NCBI RefSeq assembly: GCF_900115095.1
Contig: NZ_FOVH01000003.1
Coordinates: 310,001-374,000, forward strand
Length of the DNA stretch: 64,000 nt
Reading direction: 5' to 3'
DNA from: Actinomadura madurae
GTDB taxonomy: Bacteria > Actinomycetota > Actinomycetes > Streptosporangiales > Streptosporangiaceae
Position 1 is the first letter of the stretch. Each line of letters opens with the position of its first letter. The notes under the pieces are model-generated. The model saw only the letters and a list, made by a program, of their open reading frames with translations, was not told the DNA's origin and did no database searches. Shown piece by piece: positions 25,848 to 32,808 of the stretch. The position numbers were made by a program, and so were the translations under genes.

Positions 25848-26411
25848 ATGGGAAAGATCGTGGTGACCGAGTTCATCTCGCTGGACGGCGTCGTCGAGGC
25901 GCCCGGCGGCGAGGACTTCAAGTATCCGGACTGGAGCTTCGAGGTCGACCGCGGCCCCGACGGCGAGCAGTTCAAGACCGACGAGGCGCTCGCGTCGGCG
26001 GCGCTGCTGCTGGGCCGCGAGACCTACGAGGGCTTCGCCTCCGCCTGGCCGGAGTACGAGGGCGAGCTCGCCGACAAGTACAACGGCATGCCGAAGTACG
26101 TCGTCTCGAGCACGCTCACCGACCCCGCCTGGAACAACACGTCGGTGCTCTCGGGCGACCTGGCCAAGGAGGTCACCCGGCTCAAGCAGGACGTCGACGG
26201 CGAGATCTCCGTGCCCGGCAGCATCCGGCTCGTCCAGGGGCTGCTCGCGGGCGACCTGGTCGACGAGATCCACCTCATGTGGATCCCCGTGATCCTCGGC
26301 CACGGCCGCAAGCTCTGGACGGAGACGCCCGACAAGACCAACTGGACCCTGCGCGAGGCGACGCGATACGGCGAAGGCGTCCTGGTGACCATCCACGAAC
26401 GCACCCGCTGA
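25848..26411 (+). CDS. Dihydrofolate reductase-family protein (RibD C-terminal type)
   Basis: A 187-residue NADPH-binding reductase of the RibD_C/YyaP family. It starts with IVVTEFISLDGVVEAPGGED, continues with the cofactor region LLLGRETYEGFASAWPEYEG near 62-81, PKYVVSSTLTDPAWNNT near 84, and the glycine-rich VPGSIRLVQGLL near 123, and ends EGVLVTIHERT. These proteins are common in actinomycete regulatory operons and rarely have a known substrate. AAGGAG lies just before ATG 25848. Two strong hairpins follow, so the operon ends here. Confidence 0.85.
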   Translation: MGKIVVTEFISLDGVVEAPGGEDFKYPDWSFEVDRGPDGEQFKTDEALASAALLLGRETYEGFASAWPEYEGELADKYNGMPKYVVSSTLTDPAWNNTSVLSGDLAKEVTRLKQDVDGEISVPGSIRLVQGLLAGDLVDEIHLMWIPVILGHGRKLWTETPDKTNWTLREATRYGEGVLVTIHERTR

Positions 26412-26435
26412 CGAATCCAAGAGCGAGGAAGCCGA

Positions 26436-26470
26436 CGGTTCCGGGGCGGCCCCCGCCTACCCCGGAACCG
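26436..26470 (+). terminator. First of two tandem terminator hairpins
   Basis: An 11-bp perfect stem (CGGTTCCGGGG with CCCCGGAACCG) and a 13-base loop, 25 bases after the DHFR-family gene. Confidence 0.75.
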
Positions 26471-26482
26471 GTCGGGTGGGGC

Positions 26483-26529
26483 CCGGGGACGGCCGCGGCG
26501 GTCCCCCCGGCCGCGGCGGCCGTCCCCGG
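26483..26529 (+). terminator. Second tandem terminator hairpin
   Basis: A 14-bp stem (CCGGGGACGGCCGC with GCGGCCGTCCCCGG) with a 19-base loop, 12 bases beyond the first. The remaining 150 bases up to the kinase gene hold its promoter; no clear operator was seen. Confidence 0.7.
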
Positions 26530-26679
26530 AGTCTGCAGCTCAGGCGGTGACACCAGACACGTCACCTCTACGCCGCCGGTCACACAGTGTCAGCGACGTG
26601 ATTTGCGTCACACCCGTCCGTCCCGTCGGTCGCGACGAGCGGTGCGTGCCCGCCTCCGCGGAGTGAGATCATCTGTCCC

Positions 26680-28287
26680 GTGGAACCACTCCGTCCAGAG
26701 GATCCCGCGGGGATCGGCGGCTACCCCCTCCTGGCCCGCCTCGGCGCCGGCGGCATGGGGCAGGTCTACCTCGGGCTGACCGGCGGCGGTCGGCACGTCG
26801 CCATCAAGGTGATCCGGGAGGACTTCGAGGGGCCGCAGGCGCTCGCCCGCTTCCGGCGCGAGGTCGCGACCGTCGAGCGGGTGCGCAGCCGGTTCGCCGC
26901 CGCGATGGTCGGCGCGGGGCTGGAGGCGCCGCCGTACTGGCTGGCCACCGAGTACGTCCCCGGGCCGACGCTCCGGCAGGCCGTCGCCGAGCACGGGCCG
27001 CTGCCCCCGGAGACCTGCGTGCGGCTGCTCGGCGCCCTCGCGCAGGGGCTGCTGGAGATCCACCGGCAGAACGTCCAGCACCGCGACCTCAAACCGGGCA
27101 ACGTGATCCTCGCCCCGGACGGGCCGCGGCTGATCGACTTCGGCATCGCCCGCGGCGAGGGCCAGACGCAGATCACCCAGACCGGCGCGTGGAACGGCAC
27201 CCCCGGCTACGTCGCGCCCGAGGTCGTCCGGGAGCAGCAGCCGCGGCCCGCGTCGGACGTGTTCTCCCTCGCCGGGACGATCGCCTACGCCGCCACGGGA
27301 CGCCCGCCGTTCGGCGGCGGGCGCATCGAGGCGATCATCCACCGCACCCTCGACGGCGAGATCGACCTGGACGGGGTCGATTCGCGCGTCGCCGACCTGG
27401 TCCGGCCCTGCGCGGAGCGTGACCCCGCCGACCGGATCACGCTGGAGCGGCTCCTCCAGTTGGCCGCGCCCTCGGGTCCCGTCACGGGCGACCCCTTCTA
27501 CCAGCGGGTGGTGGGCGTCCCGCGGCCGATGCCCGCCAGCGTCGCGGACGCCGCCGCGTCCGGGCTCGTCCCGCCGGAGCACACCAGGACGGGGCCCGGT
27601 GCGGGGCGCGGACAGTCGAGCGCCGCCGTCATCGCCGCGGGCGCCGCGGTGGCCGCCGTCGTCCTTGGGGGCGCGCTCGTCGCGCGGTTCGCCCTCGACG
27701 GCGACGACCCGGGCGCTACCAAGGGCGGCACCGGCTCGGCCGACGGGGGCGGTGCGCAGGGCGGTCAGGGCGCGGGCGGCGGCGCGTCCACGGCGCCGCC
27801 CCGGACCCCCGGCCCGGGAGGCCGCCCGCCGGACGTGATCCTCGTGAAGCAGCCGACCACGGACTACCAGACCACGCGGTTCTCCGTGAAGGACTTCACC
27901 TGCCTGCCGGCGGTCCGGCCCGAGGACCAGGCCCTCGCCAACGACCTGCAGAGGTCCGCGCCGCGCCGGCCGGTCACCGGGAAGACCGTGGATCTCAGCA
28001 TGCGCTTCAAGTACGCGAAACCGTCCGGCTACTACGTGGCCGCGGAGATACGCCCGCCGGCGGAACAGCAGGGCAACGGCGTGACCGGCGTGGTCAAGAG
28101 CAAGCCGCACCTGGTGCCGAGGAACAATGAGGACGTGAACCTCCGCTACCCGGCCGACTTCCAGTGGGAGGGCTCCGGCAACGGCACGTACCCGCTGGTG
28201 AAGGGCGTCTGGACCGTCATCTGGATGCATGTGCACCCCAACGGCGACGCGTACTTCATGGCGTGCGACGGGTTCACCGTCGCGTGA
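26680..28287 (+). CDS. Transmembrane Ser/Thr protein kinase
   Basis: A 535-residue PknB-type kinase. The kinase domain (about 11-270) has the glycine loop LGAGGMGQVYLGLT near 20-33, the catalytic Lys in VAIKVI near 45, HRDLKPGNV near 140, DFGIARGEGQTQITQTG near 155 (with activation-loop threonines), and GTPGYVAPE. A Pro/Gly linker leads to one membrane helix (about 311-337, VIAAGAAVAAVVLGGALVA). An extracytoplasmic domain of about 180 residues follows with two Cys (FTCLPAV and FMACDGF), perhaps disulfide-linked. No PASTA repeats. GTG 26680 is the likely start. Its stop codon directly abuts the stop of the convergent thiolase-like gene (TGATCA). Confidence 0.88.
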   Translation: MEPLRPEDPAGIGGYPLLARLGAGGMGQVYLGLTGGGRHVAIKVIREDFEGPQALARFRREVATVERVRSRFAAAMVGAGLEAPPYWLATEYVPGPTLRQAVAEHGPLPPETCVRLLGALAQGLLEIHRQNVQHRDLKPGNVILAPDGPRLIDFGIARGEGQTQITQTGAWNGTPGYVAPEVVREQQPRPASDVFSLAGTIAYAATGRPPFGGGRIEAIIHRTLDGEIDLDGVDSRVADLVRPCAERDPADRITLERLLQLAAPSGPVTGDPFYQRVVGVPRPMPASVADAAASGLVPPEHTRTGPGAGRGQSSAAVIAAGAAVAAVVLGGALVARFALDGDDPGATKGGTGSADGGGAQGGQGAGGGASTAPPRTPGPGGRPPDVILVKQPTTDYQTTRFSVKDFTCLPAVRPEDQALANDLQRSAPRRPVTGKTVDLSMRFKYAKPSGYYVAAEIRPPAEQQGNGVTGVVKSKPHLVPRNNEDVNLRYPADFQWEGSGNGTYPLVKGVWTVIWMHVHPNGDAYFMACDGFTVA

Positions 28288-29478
28288 TCACCGGACGGCG
28301 ATGAGGGCGGAACCGTGGCCGAAGAGGCCCTGGTTCACGGCGATCCCGGCCCGCGCGTTCTCGACCTGGCGGCCCTCGGCCTGACCGCGCAGCTGCCAGG
28401 TCAGCTCGCACACCTGCGCGATCGCCTGCGCCGGGATGGCCTCGCCGAAGGACGCGAGCCCGCCGCTCGGGTTCACCGGGACGCGCCCGCCGAGCGCCGT
28501 CGCGCCCGACCGGAGCAGCTCCTCGGCGCCGCCCGGCTCGCAGAGCCCGATGTCCTCGCACCAGTCCAGCTCAAGGGCCGTGGACAGGTCGTAGACCTCG
28601 GCGAACGACAGGTCCTCGGGGCCGATGCCCGCCTCCTCGTAGGCGGCGTCCGCGATCGCGGACCGGAACGGGCGCTCGGGCTCGGGCACCGCCATCGCCG
28701 AGTCCGTGGCGAAGTCGGGCAGGTCCAGGACGGTCTTCGGGAACGTCGGCGTCACCGTCGACACCGCCGGGATCCGGACGGGATCGGCGATCCCGTGCCG
28801 CCGCGCGAACTCCATCGACGTCAGGACGAGCGCCGCGCCGCCGTCGCTGGTCGCGCAGATGTCGAGCAGCCGCAGCGGGTCGGCGACCACGGCGGACTCG
28901 CGGACGTCCTCCGCCGTCACCTCCTTGCGGTACCGGGCGTTCGGGTTCGCCAGGCCGTGCCGGGCGTTCTTCACCTTCACGGCGGCGAAGTCGTCCAGCG
29001 TCGCGCCGTACATGGCCATCCGGCGGCGCGCGTACAGGGCGAAGTAGATCGGGTTGGTCGCGCCCAGAAGGCGGAACCGCAGCCAGTCGGGGTCGTCCGG
29101 GCGGTCGCCGCCGACGGGCTTGAAGAAGCCCTTCGGGGCCGCGTCGGCGCCGACGACCAGCGCGACGTCGCACAGGCCCGCGAGGATCTGCGCGCGCGCC
29201 GAGCTGATGGCCTGCGCCCCCGAGGCGCACGCCGCGTAGCAGCTGGACACCCGCGCGCCCGACCAGCCGAGCGCCTGCGCGAACGTCGCGCCGGCGATGA
29301 ACCCGGGGTACCCGTTCCGGATGGTGTCCGCGCCCGCCACGTACTGGACGTCCGACCACGCGAGCCCCGCGTCGGCCAGCGCGCCCCGCGCCGCCGCCAG
29401 CCCGTACTCGACGAAGTTGCGTCCCCACTTCCCCCACGGATGCATCCCGGCACCGAGAACGGCTATGTCCCTATTCAC
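28288..29478 (-). CDS. Thiolase-family protein (lipid-transfer/acetyl-CoA acetyltransferase type)
   Basis: A 396-residue thiolase-fold protein that, unlike the Ltp3-like protein at 20745, retains a Cys in the expected place: VSSCYAACASGAQAISSARA near 78-97. Other landmarks are DAGLAWSDVQYVAGAD near 36, ICATSDGGAALVL near 210, NPSGGLASFGEAIPAQAI near 340, and a C-terminal GLFGHGSALIAV. It probably cleaves or condenses an acyl-CoA. It is preceded by a DUF35 OB-fold gene 43 bases upstream, the usual partner of Ltp2-like aldolases and some thiolases. Start GTG 29478. The divergent region beyond its partner carries two TetR-like inverted repeats. Confidence 0.82.
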   Translation of the reverse strand: MNRDIAVLGAGMHPWGKWGRNFVEYGLAAARGALADAGLAWSDVQYVAGADTIRNGYPGFIAGATFAQALGWSGARVSSCYAACASGAQAISSARAQILAGLCDVALVVGADAAPKGFFKPVGGDRPDDPDWLRFRLLGATNPIYFALYARRRMAMYGATLDDFAAVKVKNARHGLANPNARYRKEVTAEDVRESAVVADPLRLLDICATSDGGAALVLTSMEFARRHGIADPVRIPAVSTVTPTFPKTVLDLPDFATDSAMAVPEPERPFRSAIADAAYEEAGIGPEDLSFAEVYDLSTALELDWCEDIGLCEPGGAEELLRSGATALGGRVPVNPSGGLASFGEAIPAQAIAQVCELTWQLRGQAEGRQVENARAGIAVNQGLFGHGSALIAVR

Positions 29479-29521
29479 TGGCTCGCTCCGCTCGCTATGC
29501 GGGGCCGCCCTTTCGCGGCGC

Positions 29522-29971
29522 TCATCTGACGGGCCTCCACATCCAGACGGTGTATTCGGCTTCGTCGTCCTCGTAGAGGGTGCCTTCGGTCAGTTCCATC
29601 TCCATGCCGACGGTGAGGTCGTCGACGGTGTGGCCGGGGGCGACCTGGCCGAGGACGACCATGCGCTCGGCTTCGAGCTCGACGGCCGCGACGGTGTACG
29701 GGACGAACGGGTCGGGGGAGACGTACGGGGGCGGCGGTTTGTAGCGGGAGTCGGCGTACGACCAGACGCGCCCGCGTCCGGACAGCGTGTACGGCTCCAG
29801 CTCGGAGCCGTCCTTCGGGCCGGTGCAGCCGGGGTTGCGGCAGGCGAGCTCGTTGCGCGGGAAGTACGGCGTTCCGCAGGACGAGCAGCGGGTGCCCAGG
29901 AGCCGGACGCCGCCGTCCCCGGTGGTGAACCAGCCCTCGATCGCCGGACGACGCTCCTTGGTCGTGGTCAC
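29522..29971 (-). CDS. Zinc-ribbon/OB-fold (DUF35) protein
   Basis: A 149-residue partner protein. The N-terminal zinc ribbon has four cysteines (C29, C32, C44, C49, in RCSSCGTPYFPRNELACRNPGC-like spacing). The OB fold begins near 62 (LSGRGRVWSYADSRYKPPPP) and includes PFVPYTVAAVELEAERMVVLGQ. GTG 29971 has GGGAGG 6 bases upstream, better than the longer frame to 30025. It is the first gene of an operon with the thiolase-like protein downstream, and the two probably form a complex in which the OB domain helps position the acyl-CoA. Confidence 0.85.
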   Translation of the reverse strand: MTTTKERRPAIEGWFTTGDGGVRLLGTRCSSCGTPYFPRNELACRNPGCTGPKDGSELEPYTLSGRGRVWSYADSRYKPPPPYVSPDPFVPYTVAAVELEAERMVVLGQVAPGHTVDDLTVGMEMELTEGTLYEDDEAEYTVWMWRPVR

Positions 29972-30021
29972 GCGGCCCCTCCCTGATCTCCCGCCGTCTC
30001 CAACCGGGCGCAGCGTAACAA

Positions 30022-30037
30022 CCAAGCGACCGTTCGG
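30022..30037. promoter_or_regulatory. Imperfect palindrome CCAAGCGACCGTTCGG
   Basis: A TetR-like 16-base site in which 5 of 7 arm positions are symmetric, 51 bases upstream of the DUF35 start and in the region shared with the divergent SDR gene. Confidence 0.4.
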
Positions 30038-30090
30038 AGCGGGACGCGTCCGGTGAGCGGGACGGGCGGCTCCCCGGCCCCCGAGCTAAC

Positions 30091-30104
30091 TGACTCGTCA
30101 GTCA
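30091..30104. promoter_or_regulatory. Inverted repeat TGACT-N4-AGTCA before SDR gene
   Basis: An exact 5-bp inverted repeat with 4-base spacer, inside CTAACTGACTCGTCAGTCAC, about 70 bases before the SDR start. The shape is typical of TetR-family sites in actinomycete lipid catabolism. Confidence 0.5.
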
Positions 30105-30173
30105 CTTCGATACAGTGACCGAGTCGGATTCTGCCAAGCCGCCCACAGGGTGCGAACAGTAGGGAGCGCGCGG

Positions 30174-30941
30174 ATGCGGACTGGACTGCAGGGAAGGACG
30201 GCCCTGGTCACCGGGGCCTCCAGGGGGATCGGGAAGGCGATCGCGACCGCGTTCGCCGCCGAGGGCGCCAACGTCGTCCTCTCCTCCCGCAAGCAGGAGG
30301 CGCTGGACGAGGTCGCCAAGGAGATCGGCACTGCGTACCCGGACGTGCGCGTCCTCGCCAAGGCCGCGCACGTGGGTCATGCCGACGAGGCCGCCGCCTG
30401 CGTGGACGCGGCCGTCGCCGAGTTCGGCGGCCTCGACGTCCTGGTCAACAACGCGGGCACCAACCCCTACTTCGGCCCGATGGCCGACATCGAGCCCGCC
30501 GCCGCCGCGAAGACCGTCGAGGTCAACCAGTTCGCGATCGTCCAGTGGACGCAGCTCGCGCTGCGGGCGTCGCTCGCCGAGCGGGGCGGTGCGATCATCA
30601 ACATCGCCTCCGTCGGCGGCATGATCACCGAGCACGGCATCGGCTACTACAACGCCACCAAGGCCGCCGTGATCCACCTGAGCCGGCAGTTCGCGATGGA
30701 GCTGGCGCCGAAGGTCCGCGTGAACTGCATCGCGCCCGGCCTGGTCAAGACGCACCTCGCCCGCGCCCTGTGGGAACCGAACGAGGCGGAGATCAGCAAG
30801 CACATGCCGCTCGGCCGGCTCGGCGAGCCCGAGGACATCGCGAACGCGGCGGTCTTCCTCGCGGGCGACGCCTCGTCCTGGATGACCGGGCAGACGCTCG
30901 TCGTGGACGGCGGCGCCACCATCCGCCCCTCGGTCGCCTAG
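30174..30941 (+). CDS. Short-chain dehydrogenase/reductase (classical SDR)
   Basis: A 255-residue NAD(P)-dependent oxidoreductase. Rossmann motif TGASRGIGKAIA near 12-23, NNAG near 91 (VLVNNAGTNPYFG), catalytic Ser in INIASVGGM near 144, and Tyr/Lys in YYNATKAAV near 157-161. C-terminal features are NCIAPGLVKTHLA and the G-D-ASSWMTGQTLVVDGG end. AGGGAG lies 7 bases before ATG 30174; the GTG at 30150 would lack a good ribosome site. It is followed 9 bases later by an F420-type oxidoreductase, so a two-step redox conversion of a lipid or steroid intermediate is plausible but unproven. Confidence 0.9.
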   Translation: MRTGLQGRTALVTGASRGIGKAIATAFAAEGANVVLSSRKQEALDEVAKEIGTAYPDVRVLAKAAHVGHADEAAACVDAAVAEFGGLDVLVNNAGTNPYFGPMADIEPAAAAKTVEVNQFAIVQWTQLALRASLAERGGAIINIASVGGMITEHGIGYYNATKAAVIHLSRQFAMELAPKVRVNCIAPGLVKTHLARALWEPNEAEISKHMPLGRLGEPEDIANAAVFLAGDASSWMTGQTLVVDGGATIRPSVA

Positions 30942-30950
30942 GGGGAGCGC

Positions 30951-31910
30951 ATGTCACGCTGGGGACTCACCATTCCGCTGACCGGGCTCCCGCTGGCCGA
31001 GCACCGGGACGTCGTGTCCGAGCTGTCCGCGCTCGGCTACACCGACGCCTGGTCCGCAGAGACGAACGGCACCGACGCGTTCACGCCGCTGGCGCTCGCC
31101 TCGCAGTGGGGCCCCGAGCTGCGGCTCGGCCCCGCGATCGTGCCGGTCTACACCCGCGGCCCGGCGCTCCTGGCGCAGCAGGCCGCGACCCTCGCCGACC
31201 TCGCGCCCGGACGGTTCGTGCTCGGCATCGGCACCTCGTCCGACACGATCGTGCAGCGCTGGAACGGCATCCCGTTCGAGGAGCCCTACAAGCGCACCCG
31301 TGACACGCTGCGCTTCCTCCGCAAGGCGCTCGCGGGGGAGAAGGTGAAGGAGGAGTACGACACCTTCGCCGTCAAGGGCTTCAAGCTGGACAACGCGCCC
31401 GCGGCCCCGCCGCAGATCGTCCTCGCGGCGCTGCGTCCCGGCATGCTCCGGCTGGCCGCCCGGGAGGCCGACGGCGCGATCACGAACTGGCTGGCGCCGA
31501 AGGACGTCCGGACGGTCCGCGGCGAGCTGGGCGACGAGCCGGAGCTGATCGCGCGGCTGTTCGTCTGCCCGACCGACGACGTCGCGGAGGCCCGCGCGAT
31601 CGGCCGCTGGATGATCGCCGCGTACATGACGGTCCCCGTCTACAAGGCGTTCCACGAGTGGCTCGGGCGCGGCGAGGCGCTCCGCCCGATGAACGAGGCG
31701 TGGGCGGCCGGCGACCGCAAGAAGGCGCTGGAGGTCATCCCGGACGAGGTCGTCGACGACCTGGTCGTGCACGGCTCGCCGGAGCGGTGCCGCGCCCGCG
31801 TCCGCGAGTACGTGGACGGCGGTCTCACCACCCCCGTGCTGGCCATCGTCCCCGGCGGGGGCCTGTCCCCGGTCGAGGCGGTGCGGGCGCTGGCGCCGGG
31901 TGCGGACTGA
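30951..31910 (+). CDS. LLM-class F420-dependent oxidoreductase
   Basis: A 319-residue (beta/alpha)8 flavin/F420-dependent enzyme of the luciferase-like superfamily. The N-terminus WGLTIPLTGLPLAEHRDVVS and LGYTDAWSAETNGTDAF near 25-42 are typical, and so are LRLGPAIVPVYTRGPALLAQQAATL near 61, the cofactor loop FVLGIGTSSDTIVQRWNG near 86, and PPQIVLAALRPGMLRLAA near 146. M. tuberculosis Rv3520c, in the equivalent steroid cluster, belongs to the same group. It is coupled to the SDR gene upstream. It reduces or oxidises an acyl or steroid intermediate using F420 (inferred from family). Confidence 0.85.
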   Translation: MSRWGLTIPLTGLPLAEHRDVVSELSALGYTDAWSAETNGTDAFTPLALASQWGPELRLGPAIVPVYTRGPALLAQQAATLADLAPGRFVLGIGTSSDTIVQRWNGIPFEEPYKRTRDTLRFLRKALAGEKVKEEYDTFAVKGFKLDNAPAAPPQIVLAALRPGMLRLAAREADGAITNWLAPKDVRTVRGELGDEPELIARLFVCPTDDVAEARAIGRWMIAAYMTVPVYKAFHEWLGRGEALRPMNEAWAAGDRKKALEVIPDEVVDDLVVHGSPERCRARVREYVDGGLTTPVLAIVPGGGLSPVEAVRALAPGAD

Positions 31911-32003
31911 GACCGTTCGGTCACGTCTCGATGTTTACGGCCGTGGGGATCGGGGAGGGAGGGCGGATCAATCCCGAGAAGACAGAGACGTGAGGAGCTG
32001 ATC

Positions 32004-32303
32004 GTGCTCACGCTGACCAGCGGTGCCGTCCAGGTCATTCGTACAGTGACCGCGAACCCGGAGCTTCCGCCCGAGACCGGCATCCGCATCGAGTCCGGGC
32101 TCGACGGCTCGGACGCCCTGCGGCTCTCGGTGGCCCCCGCCCCCGAGGCCGGAGACCAGGTCGTGGAGGAGGAGGGCGCCAAGGTGTACCTGGAGCCCAC
32201 CGTCGCCGAACTCCTCGACGACAAGACCCTCGACGCCCAGGTCGACCCGCAGGGCGACGTGGCGTTCACCATCGCGGAGGGGTCCGGGGGGACTCCGACC
32301 TGA
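32004..32303 (+). CDS. HesB/IscA-like small protein lacking cysteines
   Basis: A 99-residue protein with the HesB/IscA fold pattern: LTLTSGAVQVIRTV at the start, IRIESGLDGSDALRLSVAPAPEAGDQ in the middle, AKVYLEPTVAELLDDKTLDAQVD near 53, and a final beta strand. Iron-sulfur A-type carriers need three cysteines; this protein has none, so it cannot act as a classical carrier. Such Cys-less homologues are common in actinomycetes and have no known function. GTG 32004 follows GAGGAG. It stands alone, convergent with the small minus-strand membrane gene, with a short hairpin between. Confidence 0.75.
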   Translation: MLTLTSGAVQVIRTVTANPELPPETGIRIESGLDGSDALRLSVAPAPEAGDQVVEEEGAKVYLEPTVAELLDDKTLDAQVDPQGDVAFTIAEGSGGTPT

Positions 32304-32352
32304 CGCGAGGGAGCGGACGGGACGCGGGGCGCGCCGGACGGCGGCCCCGGTC

Positions 32353-32370
32353 CCGTGCGTCAGCGCACGG
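32353..32370. terminator. Hairpin between convergent genes
   Basis: A 7-bp stem (CCGTGCG with CGCACGG) and a TCAG loop, 50 bases after the HesB-like stop and 24 bases beyond the stop of the minus-strand gene. Confidence 0.5.
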
Positions 32371-32404
32371 TCACTTTCAGCGCACGGTCTCTTTCAGCGC
32401 ATGG
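32361..32404. repeat. 17-bp tandem repeat, 2.6 copies
   Basis: Units at 32361-32377, 32378-32394 and a partial third, each starting CAGCGCACGG and ending TTT. They run into the last codons of the minus-strand membrane gene, so the stop region of that gene lies inside the repeat. Confidence 0.8.
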
Positions 32405-32786
32405 CCTTCACGACGGCGATCACGGCGAACACGAACGCCACGGTGGTGAGGATCATGAAGGCGCCGACCACCGCGCAGGCCAGGCCGCGCGGCTGGTCGC
32501 GCCACGTGCCGTAGCGGTCGCGCACCTGCTGGTCCAGATCCCGGAGCGGAGCGCCAGCGGAGTGGAGGGAGCTGGACCGGCGGCCTGTGCCGGGGGGCCT
32601 GGGGGGTCGTCCCCCCAGAGAGGACTGGTCCAGATCGCGGAGGGGAGCGCCGGAGGAGCGGTGGGCACCGGACCGCCGGCCTGTTCCGGGGGGTCTGGGG
32701 GGCGGTCCACCCGGCGAGGACTCGTCCGGTTCTTCCCGGGACGGCCGTCCCGCGTCCGGGGGGTCGGGCGAAGGCGGGGTCGTCAC
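32394..32786 (-). CDS. Pro/Arg-rich single-helix membrane protein with internal repeat
   Basis: A 130-residue protein, unrecognised. The first 95 residues are rich in Pro, Gly, Arg and Ser and contain two 32-residue repeats, each with PPRPPGTGRRS and GAPLRDLDQ. A short conserved-looking part, VRDRYGTWRDQPRGLACAVV, then leads into one C-terminal membrane helix (about 103-126, VVGAFMILTTVAFVFAVIAV). Topology is probably N-terminus inside. The repeat is also exact enough in DNA (96 bp) to suggest a recent duplication. Its start is 23 bases from the stop of the upstream minus-strand gene, so it may be the last gene of that operon. Confidence 0.6.
   Translation of the reverse strand: MTTPPSPDPPDAGRPSREEPDESSPGGPPPRPPGTGRRSGAHRSSGAPLRDLDQSSLGGRPPRPPGTGRRSSSLHSAGAPLRDLDQQVRDRYGTWRDQPRGLACAVVGAFMILTTVAFVFAVIAVVKAMR
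32529..32720. repeat. 96-bp in-frame tandem repeat
   Basis: Two units, 32529-32624 and 32625-32720, both starting CTGGTCCAGATC and encoding 32 residues each of the membrane protein above. The first copy contains a perfect hairpin, CTGGGGGG-TCGT-CCCCCCAG (32599-32618). Confidence 0.85.
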
Positions 32787-32808
32787 GGTCGCCAGTCTGG
32801 CAGACGAC

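Noticed and set aside
32599..32618. Hairpin CTGGGGGG-TCGT-CCCCCCAG considered as a terminator
   Set aside because: It lies inside the coding region of the small membrane gene and inside the first 96-bp repeat, so it is better seen as part of that repeat.
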